Assembly (NCBI GenBank): GCA_031987605.1
Contig: DALZZF010000010.1
Location: 29,869 to 93,868 of the forward strand
Reading direction: 5' to 3'
DNA: 64,000 bases
DNA from: JAFAGO01 sp031987605
GTDB lineage: Bacteria > Bacteroidota > Bacteroidia > Flavobacteriales > Weeksellaceae
Shown: positions 1-8,828 of the stretch, in pieces
Layout of the letters: each line of letters starts with the position of its first letter
Numbering within the stretch: position 1 is the stretch's first letter
Notes under the pieces: generated by a model
Seen by the model: only the letters and a program-made list of their open reading frames with translations
What the model was told of the DNA's origin: nothing
The model's database searches: none
Made by a program: the position numbers and the translations under genes

Positions 1-17
1 AAACGAATGTTTAAATA

Positions 18-1787
18 ATGGCAAATCCCATGAATATTACCAGAATTTTCGATATCCCTTATTATTCCAACCAAAAGTACAATAAAGCCATCTATGTGTG
101 CGACAAAAGAAACGGAGAATGGACCGGTGTTTCCACACAAAATTATCTGGAAATCATCAACCAACTTTCACGTGCTTTTTTGAAGTATGGACTTCAGAAA
201 GGCGACAAAATCGGACTCATTTCCTATACCAATCGTGTAGAATGGTGCTTTTTCGATCATGCGGCACAACAGGTTGGGCTGGTTACTGTTCCTATTTATC
301 CTTCCATTTCGGATGATGATTGTGTGTATAATCTCGGAAATTCGGATGCGAAACTGTGCATTGTTTCGGATGAAAAACTTTTCAGAAAAATTGATGGTGT
401 GAAAAGCCGGCTTCCAAAAATGCAGGAAATTTTCACTTTTGATGAAATTCCCGGAGCCAGAAACTGGAAAGAACTTTTCGATTTGGGTGAAAAAGAAGAT
501 AATCAACCCGAAGTGGAAACACTGAAAAACGCTGCATCCGAGGACGATCTGGTTTCCATTATTTACACCTCAGGAACTACAGGAACTCCAAAAGGCGTGA
601 TGCTTACCCATAAAAATATCATGTCGGATGTTTTGGGCTGTTACCACATTGTTCCCAACAAGCATCCGGAAAACAGAGCTTTGTCTTTTCTTCCGCTTTG
701 TCATGTATATGAAAGGATGATTCTTTATATTTTTACACTAAGCGGAATGTCGATTTATTTTGCCGAAAACACCGATAAACTCAGCGAAAATCTCTTGGAA
801 GTGAAACCTCACTATCTTACTGTTGTTCCGAGAATGATTGAAAAAGTTTTTGATAAAATCATGCAGAAAGGTACAGAAGGTGGAGGTTTAAGATCCCGAA
901 TTTTCCTTTGGTCATTAAAAATTGCCGAAAACTACAAACAGGGTGAACCTAAAACTTTTGCCCATAAAATTGCGGATAAAGTGGTTTTCAGCAAATGGAG
1001 AGCAGGGTTGGGCGGAAACATCATTACTTTGGTTTCCGGTTCTGCGGCACTTTCAAAACGGTTGAATACGATGTTTTGGGCAGCCGGAATTCCGATTCTG
1101 GAAGGCTATGGTTTAACCGAAACATCACCCGTAATTGCGGTGAACAGTTTTGATCATGTGAAAATCGGTTCTGTAGGGCAACCCATTCCGAATGTAGATG
1201 TAAAGATTCAGCAGGATGGAGAAATTACCGTGAAAGGGCCGATTGTAACCCAAGGATATTACAAAAATCCGGAGATGACCAACGATGCATTTACCGAAGA
1301 CGGCTATTTTAAAACCGGGGATATCGGGCATTTGGATTCGGATCATTTTCTTTTTATTACCGACCGGAAAAAGGAAATGTTCAAAACGTCCGGTGGAAAA
1401 TACATCGCTCCGCAAAATATTGAGAATTTAGCGCGCGCTTCCCGTTTTATTGAGCAGATTATGGTTGTTGGCGAAGGTGAAAAAATGCCGACAGCATTCA
1501 TTCAACCCGATTTTGAATATGCTAAATACTGGGCAACATCACAGGGCATAAACATCGGTAATACTGAACAAGAAATCGTAAAAAGTCCCGAACTGAAAGC
1601 GGCCATCGACAACGAAATCGAGAAAGTAAACCAGCATCTCGGCAATTGGGAAAAAATAAAAAAAGTAGAACTTACCCCCGAAATTTGGGGCGAACACAAT
1701 GGTTTGCTTACTCCTACATTAAAACTCAAACGAAAAGCCATCCGCGAAAGATACGATCATCTTTACCAAAAAATGTACGGAAGATAG
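18..1787 (+). CDS. Long-chain fatty acid--CoA ligase (AMP-binding family)
   Basis: Activates fatty acids to acyl-CoA through an acyl-adenylate, feeding beta-oxidation or lipid synthesis at the inner membrane face. The 589-residue protein shows the adenylate-forming signature YTSGTTGTPKG at about residues 184-194, GYGLTETSP at about 363-371, TGDIG near 433 and the C-terminal hinge motif DRKKEMFKTSGGKY around 450. The length fits the Bacteroidota long-chain ligase group, which lacks the long N-terminal extension of some FadD proteins. The start is an ATG close to the window edge, so its promoter lies outside. Chain-length specificity cannot be read from sequence. It is a single gene followed by a 131-bp gap. 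Confidence 0.92.
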   Translation: MANPMNITRIFDIPYYSNQKYNKAIYVCDKRNGEWTGVSTQNYLEIINQLSRAFLKYGLQKGDKIGLISYTNRVEWCFFDHAAQQVGLVTVPIYPSISDDDCVYNLGNSDAKLCIVSDEKLFRKIDGVKSRLPKMQEIFTFDEIPGARNWKELFDLGEKEDNQPEVETLKNAASEDDLVSIIYTSGTTGTPKGVMLTHKNIMSDVLGCYHIVPNKHPENRALSFLPLCHVYERMILYIFTLSGMSIYFAENTDKLSENLLEVKPHYLTVVPRMIEKVFDKIMQKGTEGGGLRSRIFLWSLKIAENYKQGEPKTFAHKIADKVVFSKWRAGLGGNIITLVSGSAALSKRLNTMFWAAGIPILEGYGLTETSPVIAVNSFDHVKIGSVGQPIPNVDVKIQQDGEITVKGPIVTQGYYKNPEMTNDAFTEDGYFKTGDIGHLDSDHFLFITDRKKEMFKTSGGKYIAPQNIENLARASRFIEQIMVVGEGEKMPTAFIQPDFEYAKYWATSQGINIGNTEQEIVKSPELKAAIDNEIEKVNQHLGNWEKIKKVELTPEIWGEHNGLLTPTLKLKRKAIRERYDHLYQKMYGR

Positions 1788-1918
1788 TTCTATTTTTTAT
1801 TTTTCGTTTTTCCTCACAAAAAGAACTTCATTCAAGTTGGGACGCAAATTTGTCATACTTTCCGATTTAGGTATTAAATTTGAGCTTACTTTTCCATATC
1901 TAAAAAAGATAAAATTCT

Positions 1919-3961
1919 ATGAATATTTTAACTCAAAAATTCAATACACCTTTTACCACTGCGCCTTTTGAAGAAATTAAAAATGAAGATTTTCTTCCCG
2001 CATTTCAGCAACTCATCAAAATTTCCGAAAAGGAAATTGAAGATATTGCCCATAATTCCGAAGCGCCGACTTTTGAAAATACCATTGAAGCTATGGCGTT
2101 TTCCGGTGAACAACTGGATCGGGTTTCCAGTGTTTTCTTTAATCTGAATTCTGCCGAAACCAATGATGAAATCCAGCAGATTGCACAGGAAGTTTCCCCG
2201 CTTTTAACCGAATTTTCTTCCAGAATTTCTCAAAACGAAGAACTTTTTGCAAGAATTAAAAAAGTATTCGATGAAAAGGATAAATACGTTCTGAACGAAG
2301 AACAGCAAACGCTGCTTGATGAAACGTACAAAGGTTTTGTTCGCAGCGGTGCTTTGTTAAATGAAAGCGATAAGAAAAAATTACAGGAAATCAATATCGA
2401 ACTTTCCAAAAAATCTTTGCAGTTCGGACAAAATGTGCTGGCTTCCACAAACGCTTATTTCAAACATATTACCGATAAAGAAGAACTGAAAGGAATTCCC
2501 GAAGCGATTCTTGCACAATATGCAGAAGAAGCAAAAGAAAGAAATCTTGACGGTTATGTGATTACGCTGCAATATCCAAGTTATCTTCCTGCCATCACCT
2601 ATGCCGAAAATCGAGAACTCAGAAAGGAACTTGCTCTTGCAAATGGTAAAAAATCTTTTGATGGCAGTGAACTCGATAATCAACAACTGATTAAAGATCT
2701 GATAAAACTACGACATGATAAAGCGAAATTATTAGGCTATAAAAACTTTGCCGATTACGTTCTGGAAGAAAGAATGGCACAATCTCCGGATAAAGTTTTT
2801 TCATTTTTAAATGAATTACTGGAGAAAGCAAAACCCTATGCCCAAAACGAAATTGAGGATTTGAAAAAATTAGCAAAAGCCGATGGAATCGAAGAAATGC
2901 AATCTTACGATCATTCCTTTTATGCCGAAAAATTGCGAAAACAGAAATTTGATCTGAATGATGAAGAGCTGAAACCGTATTTTCAGTTGGAAAATGTTCA
3001 GGAAGCGGTATTCAGTCTGGCAAAAAAACTCTTCAATCTTGAGTTTAAGGAAATTGATACGATTCAGAAATATCATCCGGATGTGAAAACATATATTGTG
3101 TCGGAAGTTGGAAGTCAGAAGTCGGAAGAAGAAGGGTTTTCTGGCATAAAAGCGATTCTTTATGCCGATTATCATCCAAGAAAAGGAAAACGTGCTGGAG
3201 CTTGGATGACGAGCTATAAAAACCAATGGAAAAAAGATGGTGAAAACTCCAGACCGCATATTTCTGTGGTGTGTAATTTTACGAAACCAACTTCCGATAC
3301 ACCGAGTTTGCTGACTTTCAATGAAGTGACAACGCTTTTCCATGAATTTGGTCATGCCCTGCACGGAATTCTGGCCAATACCGAATATCCGAATCTTTCT
3401 GGGACTTCTGTAAAATGGGATTTTGTGGAACTGCCTTCCCAATTTCTCGAAAACTATTGCTACGAACCGGAATTCCTGAAAACTTTTGCCAAACATTTTC
3501 AAACCGGACAAGTGCTTCCGGATGAAAAAATTAAAAAAATAAACGAGTCCAAAAACTTTATGGAAGGATACCAAACGTTGAGACAGTTAGGTTTTGGATT
3601 ATTGGATATGGCTTATCATACAAAACCCGATGCAGTAACTGACGTCAAAACATTTGAATCTGAAGAAACAAAGGCAACCAATTTCTATCCTTCCAATCCC
3701 GAAACGGCAATGAGTCCGAGTTTTTCGCATATTTTTCAGGGCGGATATTCTGCGGGATATTATTCCTACAAATGGGCGGAAGTTCTGGATGCGGATGCAT
3801 TCTGGTATTTCAAGGAAAACGGAATCTTCAATCCGGAAATTGCAGCGAAATATAAATACATGCTTTCACAAGGCGGTACAAAAAATCCAATGGAATTGTA
3901 CAAAGCATTCCGTGGAAGCGAACCAAAAGTGGAAAGTCTGCTGAAACGGGCTTTTGGATAA
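1919..3961 (+). CDS. M3 family zinc metallopeptidase (oligopeptidase A / peptidyl-dipeptidase Dcp type)
   Basis: Cytoplasmic zinc peptidase that cleaves short peptides left by other proteases. The zinc motif HEFGH lies at residues 475-479, and a Glu 25 residues further on (E504, in FVELPSQF) is the expected third ligand. The length of 680 residues and the C-terminal SPSFSHIFQGGYSAGYYSYKWAEVLDADAF block match the M3A family. There is no signal peptide, so it should be intracellular. The choice between oligopeptidase A and Dcp activity cannot be made here. It converges with the SDR gene across a strong hairpin. Confidence 0.92.
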   Translation: MNILTQKFNTPFTTAPFEEIKNEDFLPAFQQLIKISEKEIEDIAHNSEAPTFENTIEAMAFSGEQLDRVSSVFFNLNSAETNDEIQQIAQEVSPLLTEFSSRISQNEELFARIKKVFDEKDKYVLNEEQQTLLDETYKGFVRSGALLNESDKKKLQEINIELSKKSLQFGQNVLASTNAYFKHITDKEELKGIPEAILAQYAEEAKERNLDGYVITLQYPSYLPAITYAENRELRKELALANGKKSFDGSELDNQQLIKDLIKLRHDKAKLLGYKNFADYVLEERMAQSPDKVFSFLNELLEKAKPYAQNEIEDLKKLAKADGIEEMQSYDHSFYAEKLRKQKFDLNDEELKPYFQLENVQEAVFSLAKKLFNLEFKEIDTIQKYHPDVKTYIVSEVGSQKSEEEGFSGIKAILYADYHPRKGKRAGAWMTSYKNQWKKDGENSRPHISVVCNFTKPTSDTPSLLTFNEVTTLFHEFGHALHGILANTEYPNLSGTSVKWDFVELPSQFLENYCYEPEFLKTFAKHFQTGQVLPDEKIKKINESKNFMEGYQTLRQLGFGLLDMAYHTKPDAVTDVKTFESEETKATNFYPSNPETAMSPSFSHIFQGGYSAGYYSYKWAEVLDADAFWYFKENGIFNPEIAAKYKYMLSQGGTKNPMELYKAFRGSEPKVESLLKRAFG

Positions 3962-3988
3962 TATTTAGAGGTGATTTTGATATAAATG

Positions 3989-4019
3989 AAGTTCGGGCGG
4001 CCGCAGGCCGCCCGAACTT
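3989..4019. terminator. GC-rich perfect hairpin between convergent genes
   Basis: A 14-bp perfect inverted repeat (left arm 3989-4002, right arm 4006-4019) closes on a GCA triloop. The core is almost pure G+C in AT-rich surroundings, and a short T run follows on the plus strand. It sits between the 3' ends of the M3 peptidase and SDR genes, so bidirectional termination is likely. It may also belong to a dispersed hairpin family (compare 44087-44105). Confidence 0.7.
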
Positions 4020-4041
4020 TTAACAAAAATATCATACATTG

Positions 4042-4821
4042 CTACATGGTCATGCCGCCATCAACAGCAAGTGCTTGACCTGTAACATGTTTCGCGCCGG
4101 CAAGAAACAGAACGCCTTCAGCAATATCTTCAGCACTCTGATCTACGCCCTGCGGAATGAGGGTTGTTTTATTTCTTTCCCATGATTGTTCTTCCGTTTC
4201 TCCGGGTTTTTTCCAGCGGTCGGCAATTCCGCCTTCGCCGCGCCACATTCCGGTTCCGATAATTCCCGGACAAATCGCGTTAACGGTAATTCCGGTTGCT
4301 GCAACTTCTTTGGCAATGCTGTTGGTAAATCCAATGACTGCAAATTTAGAGGCAACATAATGGGAGAGATGTGGCATTCCCATTTTTCCGGCAATAGAAG
4401 CGGTATTGATAATAGCTCCGGAACCCTGAGGTTTCATCACTTCCAGTGCGGCTTTGGTACAGATAAATACGCCTTTTGCATTGATTCCGAGAACCCGATC
4501 CCATTCTTCGGGCGTGATTTCTTCAATACTTCCGATTCCCACAACTCCCGCATTATTGCAAGCCACATCCACACTTCCTAATTTTTCATTGGTTTCCTGA
4601 AAAATCGCGTGAATATTATCATAATCAGCAACATTTCCACCGAAGGTAATAACTTCCGCACCCAATGTTTCCGCTTCCTGTTTTGTGCTTTGCAGAAATT
4701 CCTCCTTTAAATCTACAAGAGCTAGTTTAGCCCCTTCTTTTGCAAATGCCAGAGCGATGGCTTTTCCGATTCCGCCACCGGCACCGGTAATCAGAACCAC
4801 TTTGTTTTCAAACTTTTTCAT
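4042..4821 (-). CDS. SDR family NAD(P)-dependent oxidoreductase
   Basis: Classical short-chain dehydrogenase of 259 residues. The cofactor motif TGAGGGIG is at residues 12-19, NNAG at 89-92, catalytic Ser142, Tyr155 and Lys159 (YVASK), and PGIIGTGMW follows the active site. The C-terminal GQALAVDGGMTM is typical of FabG-like or alcohol-oxidising SDRs. Asp37 after the second strand (LALVDL) favours NAD(H), as an inference from the fold. The substrate is unknown. An unusual insert around the PG motif (WRGEGGIADRWKKPGETEEQSWERN) resembles the loop of polyol or glucose dehydrogenases. It is transcribed alone. Confidence 0.88.
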   Translation of the reverse strand: MKKFENKVVLITGAGGGIGKAIALAFAKEGAKLALVDLKEEFLQSTKQEAETLGAEVITFGGNVADYDNIHAIFQETNEKLGSVDVACNNAGVVGIGSIEEITPEEWDRVLGINAKGVFICTKAALEVMKPQGSGAIINTASIAGKMGMPHLSHYVASKFAVIGFTNSIAKEVAATGITVNAICPGIIGTGMWRGEGGIADRWKKPGETEEQSWERNKTTLIPQGVDQSAEDIAEGVLFLAGAKHVTGQALAVDGGMTM

Positions 4822-4957
4822 CTTATTCTTTTATTGATTATGCTTTACGCTTTATAAAGGTACGCACATTTTTACGGAAATTGCATTTGTTTTTCAGGAC
4901 AAAAATCAGTAATAATAAAAAAATAAAGTTCATTTTTAGTATCTTTAAAAACCCTTA

Positions 4958-5032
4958 GAGCCTGTGATAAATTTTACCGATTTTTTTATTTAACCACAGG
5001 AAATTATCTTTGCTAAAATTTATCACAGTCCC
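4958..5032. repeat. MITE-like element, copy 1 (75 bp)
   Basis: The ends form a terminal inverted repeat of 19 bp with 17 matches (left 4958-4976 starting GAGCCTGTGATAAA, right 5014-5032 ending TTTATCACAGTCCC). TA dinucleotides sit directly outside both ends, compatible with a TA target duplication. Related copies lie at 9095-9136 and 59278-59350. Copies 1 and 3 also share interior sequence (ACCGATTTTTTTAT and CTTTGCTAAA), so they are one family rather than chance palindromes. There is no coding capacity. Confidence 0.75.
5005..5012 (+). promoter_or_regulatory. -7 box TATCTTTG inside the MITE-like element
   Basis: Exact match to the Bacteroidota -7 consensus TAnnTTTG, located in the right half of the element and 38 nt before the start of the SGNH hydrolase. 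No clear -33 TTG is visible at 17-23 bp spacing. The element may therefore supply this gene's promoter. Confidence 0.5.
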
Positions 5033-5049
5033 TAAATGAATACTTTTTT

Positions 5050-5703
5050 ATGAAAAAAATATTGCTGTTTCTTATGTTTCCTTTTATACAAAATCAGGCA
5101 CAGGATTTTGCCAATTATGCGAAATACGAAAATGAAAATAAAATCCTGACGGAAAACCATCAGTTTCCCGAAACGGTATTTATGGGCGATTCCATTACGG
5201 AATTCTGGAAAACCCATGATCCTGATTTTTTTACCCAAAACAATTATGCTGACCGTGGAATCAGCGGTCAGGTTACTTCACAGATGCTTTTGCGTTTTCA
5301 GAGCGATGTAGTTGCACTAAAACCAAAACGAGTGGTTATTCTGGCAGGAATCAATGATATTGCGGAAAATCAAGGTCCGATTTCTCAGGAACATATTCTG
5401 CAGAATATAGTTTCTATGGTGGAACTGGCAAAATTTCACAAGATTGAAGTGGTATTGTGTTCTGTACTTCCGGCTTATGATTTTAGATGGCGAAAAGGAA
5501 TGAAACCGGCAGAAAAAGTTATGGAACTGAATAAAAAATTGTTCGCATACGCCAAACAAAACCAGATTCCGTATGTAGATTATTTTTCGGAAATGAAAGA
5601 TTCCCGAAACGGTCTGGATCCGAGATATACAGAAGATGAGGTTCATCCGAATAAAGAGGGATACCTGAAAATGGAAGAAATTTTAATGAAGAAACTGAAA
5701 TAA
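5050..5703 (+). CDS. SGNH/GDSL-type esterase, exported
   Basis: Serine esterase of the SGNH superfamily, 217 residues. The blocks are visible: block I GDS at 46-48 (nucleophile Ser48), block II Gly within RGISGQ near 70-74, block III GIND at 100-103 (Asn102), and block V DEVH at 196-199 (Asp196, His199). The N-terminus MKKILLFLMFPFIQNQAQ reads as a short signal peptide ending AQA-like, so the protein probably acts in the periplasm. It resembles PAF-acetylhydrolase-like or acetylxylan-esterase-like deacylases, but the substrate is unknown. It is a single gene expressed from a region filled by a MITE-like element. Confidence 0.85.
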   Translation: MKKILLFLMFPFIQNQAQDFANYAKYENENKILTENHQFPETVFMGDSITEFWKTHDPDFFTQNNYADRGISGQVTSQMLLRFQSDVVALKPKRVVILAGINDIAENQGPISQEHILQNIVSMVELAKFHKIEVVLCSVLPAYDFRWRKGMKPAEKVMELNKKLFAYAKQNQIPYVDYFSEMKDSRNGLDPRYTEDEVHPNKEGYLKMEEILMKKLK

Positions 5704-5706
5704 AAA

Positions 5707-5730
5707 AATGCCCAATAAAAATTGAGCATT
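5707..5730. terminator. Bidirectional terminator hairpin
   Basis: Arms AATGCCCAAT and ATTGAGCATT (one mismatch) around an AAAA loop lie between convergent genes. An A run precedes and a T-rich stretch follows, so either transcript could end here. Confidence 0.6.
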
Positions 5731-5758
5731 CTGTATCTGTTTCTTTTTGAAAAACCGA

Positions 5759-6256
5759 TTAGTGTGAATGTCCATCAGGTCCGTGAACATGACCGTGAGC
5801 CAATTCTTCATCTGTTGCAGGTCTTGTTTCCAAAACTTCAACATCAAAATGAAGAGGTTTTCCTGCCATTGGATGATTCAGATCTGCTACTACCGCTTCA
5901 GGAGTTACTTCCAGAACAATCGCCTGAAAATTATTTCCCTGATTGTCCGATAAAGGAAGTACTGCGCCAACAGGCGGAAGTTCCTGCCCTTGAAACATAT
6001 CTATAGGAAGTTGTACCACGGCTTCAGGATTTCTTTCCCCATAACCTTCTCCCGGTTCTATTGAAAAAGAGGTTTTGTCTCCGGTTTTCAAGCCTTTTAT
6101 ATTTTCTTCAAATTTCGGAATCATCATGCCTACCCCGTATAGAAAAGTAAGCGGATTGTCGGCATTGGTTTGTTCTACAAGAACTTTTTCTCCATTTTCA
6201 CCATCTGTGTGAAGGGTGTAGCCTAAAGAAACTACCTGGTTTTTGTCTATTGTCAT
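5759..6256 (-). CDS. FKBP-type peptidyl-prolyl cis-trans isomerase, SlyD-like
   Basis: Prolyl isomerase and folding chaperone of 165 residues. The FKBP half-domains (VVSLGYTLHTDG at the start, GEGYGERNPEAV near 70) enclose an insert-in-flap domain ending DLNHPMAGKPLHFDVEVLE. The order matches SlyD. The C-terminus is histidine-rich (HGHVHGPDGHSH), as in SlyD proteins that bind nickel. It is cytoplasmic, with no signal sequence. Whether it serves nickel enzymes here cannot be told because no hydrogenase or urease gene is in the window. It is convergent with the SGNH hydrolase. Confidence 0.9.
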   Translation of the reverse strand: MTIDKNQVVSLGYTLHTDGENGEKVLVEQTNADNPLTFLYGVGMMIPKFEENIKGLKTGDKTSFSIEPGEGYGERNPEAVVQLPIDMFQGQELPPVGAVLPLSDNQGNNFQAIVLEVTPEAVVADLNHPMAGKPLHFDVEVLETRPATDEELAHGHVHGPDGHSH

Positions 6257-6316
6257 ATGATTTACTTTTGGGAATTTCCCGATTCATTCACCATAATTCT
6301 TTTATGGTTTGTTTTG

Positions 6317-6324
6317 CAAAGATA
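6317..6324 (-). promoter_or_regulatory. -7 box of the SlyD-like gene
   Basis: TATCTTTG on the minus strand, 61 nt before the ATG at 6256; it would give a leader of roughly 55 nt. Confidence 0.5.
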
Positions 6325-6525
6325 AGGTTTTGAATTAAAATCTGTTGTCTCTAAAATTCTTCTCCTTTTTAAAGTAAGGATGTCCGTAGGATGGAGTTTT
6401 TTGATATTTTTACAACATTCAGATTTCGGATATTCAAAGTATTGCTACTTCCAAAATCATTTGTCTTTTGAATTTAAAAATCCCAAATTTGCACTCCTTT
6501 TAAGAAAAGAAAATTTTAATCAAAC

Positions 6526-8643
6526 ATGAAACTCTGTATCGCCGAAAAGCCAAGTGTCGCTCGCGACATCGCCAAAGTTTTGGGAGCCAATTCCCCGAAA
6601 CAAGGCTATATGGAAGGAAATGGATATTGTGTAACCTGGACTTTCGGGCATCTTTGTACATTGAAAGAACCGCATGATTACGCTCCGGAATACAAACCTT
6701 GGAATCTGTTTATGCTGCCGATTATTCCGAAAAATTTCGGGATTAAACTCATTCCGAATAATGGAGTGGAAAAGCAGTTTAACACCATTGAAAAATTAGT
6801 TAAGGAATGCGATGAAGTGATTAATTGCGGGGATGCCGGACAGGAAGGAGAACTCATTCAGCGTTGGGTTTTGCAGAAAGCAAAATGCGACAAACCAATG
6901 AAACGGCTTTGGATTTCTTCCTTAACAGAAGACGCAATTAAAGAAGGGTTTGAAAATCTGAAGCCAGCAGAAGACCATCAGAATTTATATCTGGCTGGTA
7001 ATGCACGCGCCATTGGCGATTGGTTGTTGGGGATTAATGCCACCCGACTTTTTACTAAAAAATTTGGCGGAAACAAAGCCGTTTTGTCGATTGGAAGGGT
7101 GCAAACACCCACTTTAGCCATGTTGGTTCAGCGGCAAAAAGAAATCGATGCTTTCAGTTCGGAAGATTATTGGGAACTGAAGACGAAATACCGGAATGTG
7201 GTGTTCAATGCGGCGATTGATCGTTTAAAATCTCAGGATCGTGCCGATAAAGGATTAGATTATTTAAAACAAAATCTTTTTGAAATTCTTTCTTTTGAAA
7301 TTAAAGAAGGTAAAGAAAAAAATCCGAGATTGTTTGATTTAACGGCACTTCAGGTGGAAGCCAATAAAAAATATGGTTTTTCTGCGGAACAGACTTTAAA
7401 TTATATTCAGAGTTTGTACGAAAAAAAACACACGACTTATCCAAGAGTGGATACCACTTATTTATCCGAAAATTTGCATCCGAAAATCGGAGGGATTTTG
7501 GGTTCCATGCATTTTTATTCGGATTTGATTGCACCGCTTTTACAACAACCGATTCCTAAGTCGAAAGCAGTTTTCGATGATTCCAAAGTGACGGATCACC
7601 ATGCGATTATTCCCACCGAAATTCCGCCTTCTCAGAATTTGAATCGTGAGGAGAAACTCATTTATGATTTGGTGGCAAAGCGTTTTATTGCTGTTTTTTA
7701 TCCCGAATGTAAAATTTCCAACACATTGGTAGAAGCGCAGGTCGGAACCATTCCTTTTAAAGCAAGCGGAAAGCAAATTCTGGAGCCGGGTTGGAGAGCG
7801 GTTTACGCCAAAGATCAGAAAGAAAATACAGAAAAATCCGAAAAAGAAAAAGATGAGGAACAGTTGATTCCCGAATTTACAGTTGGAGAAAAAGGCGAAC
7901 ACGAACCCTTTATTCATCAGGGAAAAACCACTCCTCCAAAACCATACACGGAAGCCACATTGCTTCGTGCGATGGAAACTGCCGGAAAACAGGTGGAAGA
8001 TGAGGAGCTTCGGGAAATGCTGAAATCTAACGGAATCGGTCGTCCTTCCACAAGAGCCAATATCATTGAAACACTTTTCAAGAGAAAATATATTGAACGA
8101 AAACGCAAGAATCTTATTGCCACAACTACCGGAATTCAACTGATTGACACTATTGAAGACGAACTCCTAAAAAGTCCGGAACTCACGGGAGAATGGGAAT
8201 CCAAACTTCGCAAAATTGAAAAAGGCGAATACGAAGCCTCTACTTTTAAAGATGAGTTGGTGGAAATGGTTTCTGCTCTGGTGAAAAAAGTGGTGGACTC
8301 CAAAGGGAAAGTCATTTCTTTGGAGGAAGAAAAAACCGAACCTCAAAAAAAGGAAAGAAAACCCCGCGAAAAATCCGAAATAATCTGGGAAGAAACCGAT
8401 TGTCCGAAATGCAAAACATCCAAATTTATCAAAGGGAAAACGGCAGTAGGCTGCTCCGATTTTAAGAATTGTGGTTTTAAAATTCCGTTTGAAATTTTCG
8501 GGAAAAAACTGACCGAAAAGCAAATGCAGGATCTCATTCTAAAAGGAAAATCGTCAAAGCTGAAAGGATTTACCGCGCATCCTGAGGGAATTTCCGAAGG
8601 AATGTTGGTGCTGGATGAAACATTTCAAGTGCAGCTTCAATAA
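6526..8643 (+). CDS. topB: DNA topoisomerase III (type IA)
   Basis: Relaxes and decatenates DNA by single-strand passage. It has 705 residues. The TOPRIM domain starts LCIAEKPSVA (Glu7), with the acidic motif CGDAGQEGE at 101-109 where many homologues have DADREGE. The active-site tyrosine is Tyr305 in TTYPRVD. A C-terminal zinc ribbon (CPKC at 626-629, then C and C in GCSDFKNC) is followed by a basic tail. Homologues occur both in Bacteroidota chromosomes and on conjugative transposons. No transfer genes are nearby and its base composition matches the core, so I read it as chromosomal. Confidence 0.93.
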   Translation: MKLCIAEKPSVARDIAKVLGANSPKQGYMEGNGYCVTWTFGHLCTLKEPHDYAPEYKPWNLFMLPIIPKNFGIKLIPNNGVEKQFNTIEKLVKECDEVINCGDAGQEGELIQRWVLQKAKCDKPMKRLWISSLTEDAIKEGFENLKPAEDHQNLYLAGNARAIGDWLLGINATRLFTKKFGGNKAVLSIGRVQTPTLAMLVQRQKEIDAFSSEDYWELKTKYRNVVFNAAIDRLKSQDRADKGLDYLKQNLFEILSFEIKEGKEKNPRLFDLTALQVEANKKYGFSAEQTLNYIQSLYEKKHTTYPRVDTTYLSENLHPKIGGILGSMHFYSDLIAPLLQQPIPKSKAVFDDSKVTDHHAIIPTEIPPSQNLNREEKLIYDLVAKRFIAVFYPECKISNTLVEAQVGTIPFKASGKQILEPGWRAVYAKDQKENTEKSEKEKDEEQLIPEFTVGEKGEHEPFIHQGKTTPPKPYTEATLLRAMETAGKQVEDEELREMLKSNGIGRPSTRANIIETLFKRKYIERKRKNLIATTTGIQLIDTIEDELLKSPELTGEWESKLRKIEKGEYEASTFKDELVEMVSALVKKVVDSKGKVISLEEEKTEPQKKERKPREKSEIIWEETDCPKCKTSKFIKGKTAVGCSDFKNCGFKIPFEIFGKKLTEKQMQDLILKGKSSKLKGFTAHPEGISEGMLVLDETFQVQLQ

Positions 8644-8687
8644 TTTTTTACGGAATTTTTCGGGCAATTTCTCGTTTTGCCTCTCTT

Positions 8688-8787
8688 CTCCGAAGGAGCA
8701 ATAGGTTTATTATTTTAACAGGTCGCTCCTCCGGAGCTTCAAGATTTTTACATTTCTTTTTCTATTAACAGTTCATCCCTACGGGAT
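8688..8787. repeat. Cluster of three GNA-triloop hairpin repeats
   Basis: Three related units. Copy 1 is on the plus strand (stem CTCC/GGAG at 8688-8698, loop GAA). Copy 2 is on the minus strand (stem GCTCC/GGAGC at 8725-8737, loop GGA). Copy 3 is on the minus strand (stem ATCCC/GGGAT at 8775-8787, loop GTA). Each hairpin is followed on its own strand by a tail resembling CTGTTwATAGAAA. Stems differ in sequence but keep pairing. A fourth copy is at 44038. This fills much of the 574-bp gap after topB. Confidence 0.65.
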
Positions 8788-8828
8788 TTATTTGCATGCT
8801 GTTTTAACATGTTTATTATTGTTATGGA

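Noticed and set aside
2870..3574. 234-codon minus-strand frame
   Set aside because: Fully antisense to the M3 peptidase including its HEFGH site, with no family resemblance.
6526..8643. Topoisomerase III as a sign of an integrated conjugative element
   Set aside because: TopB occurs on such elements, but there are no relaxase, tra or integrase genes nearby and its composition matches the core.
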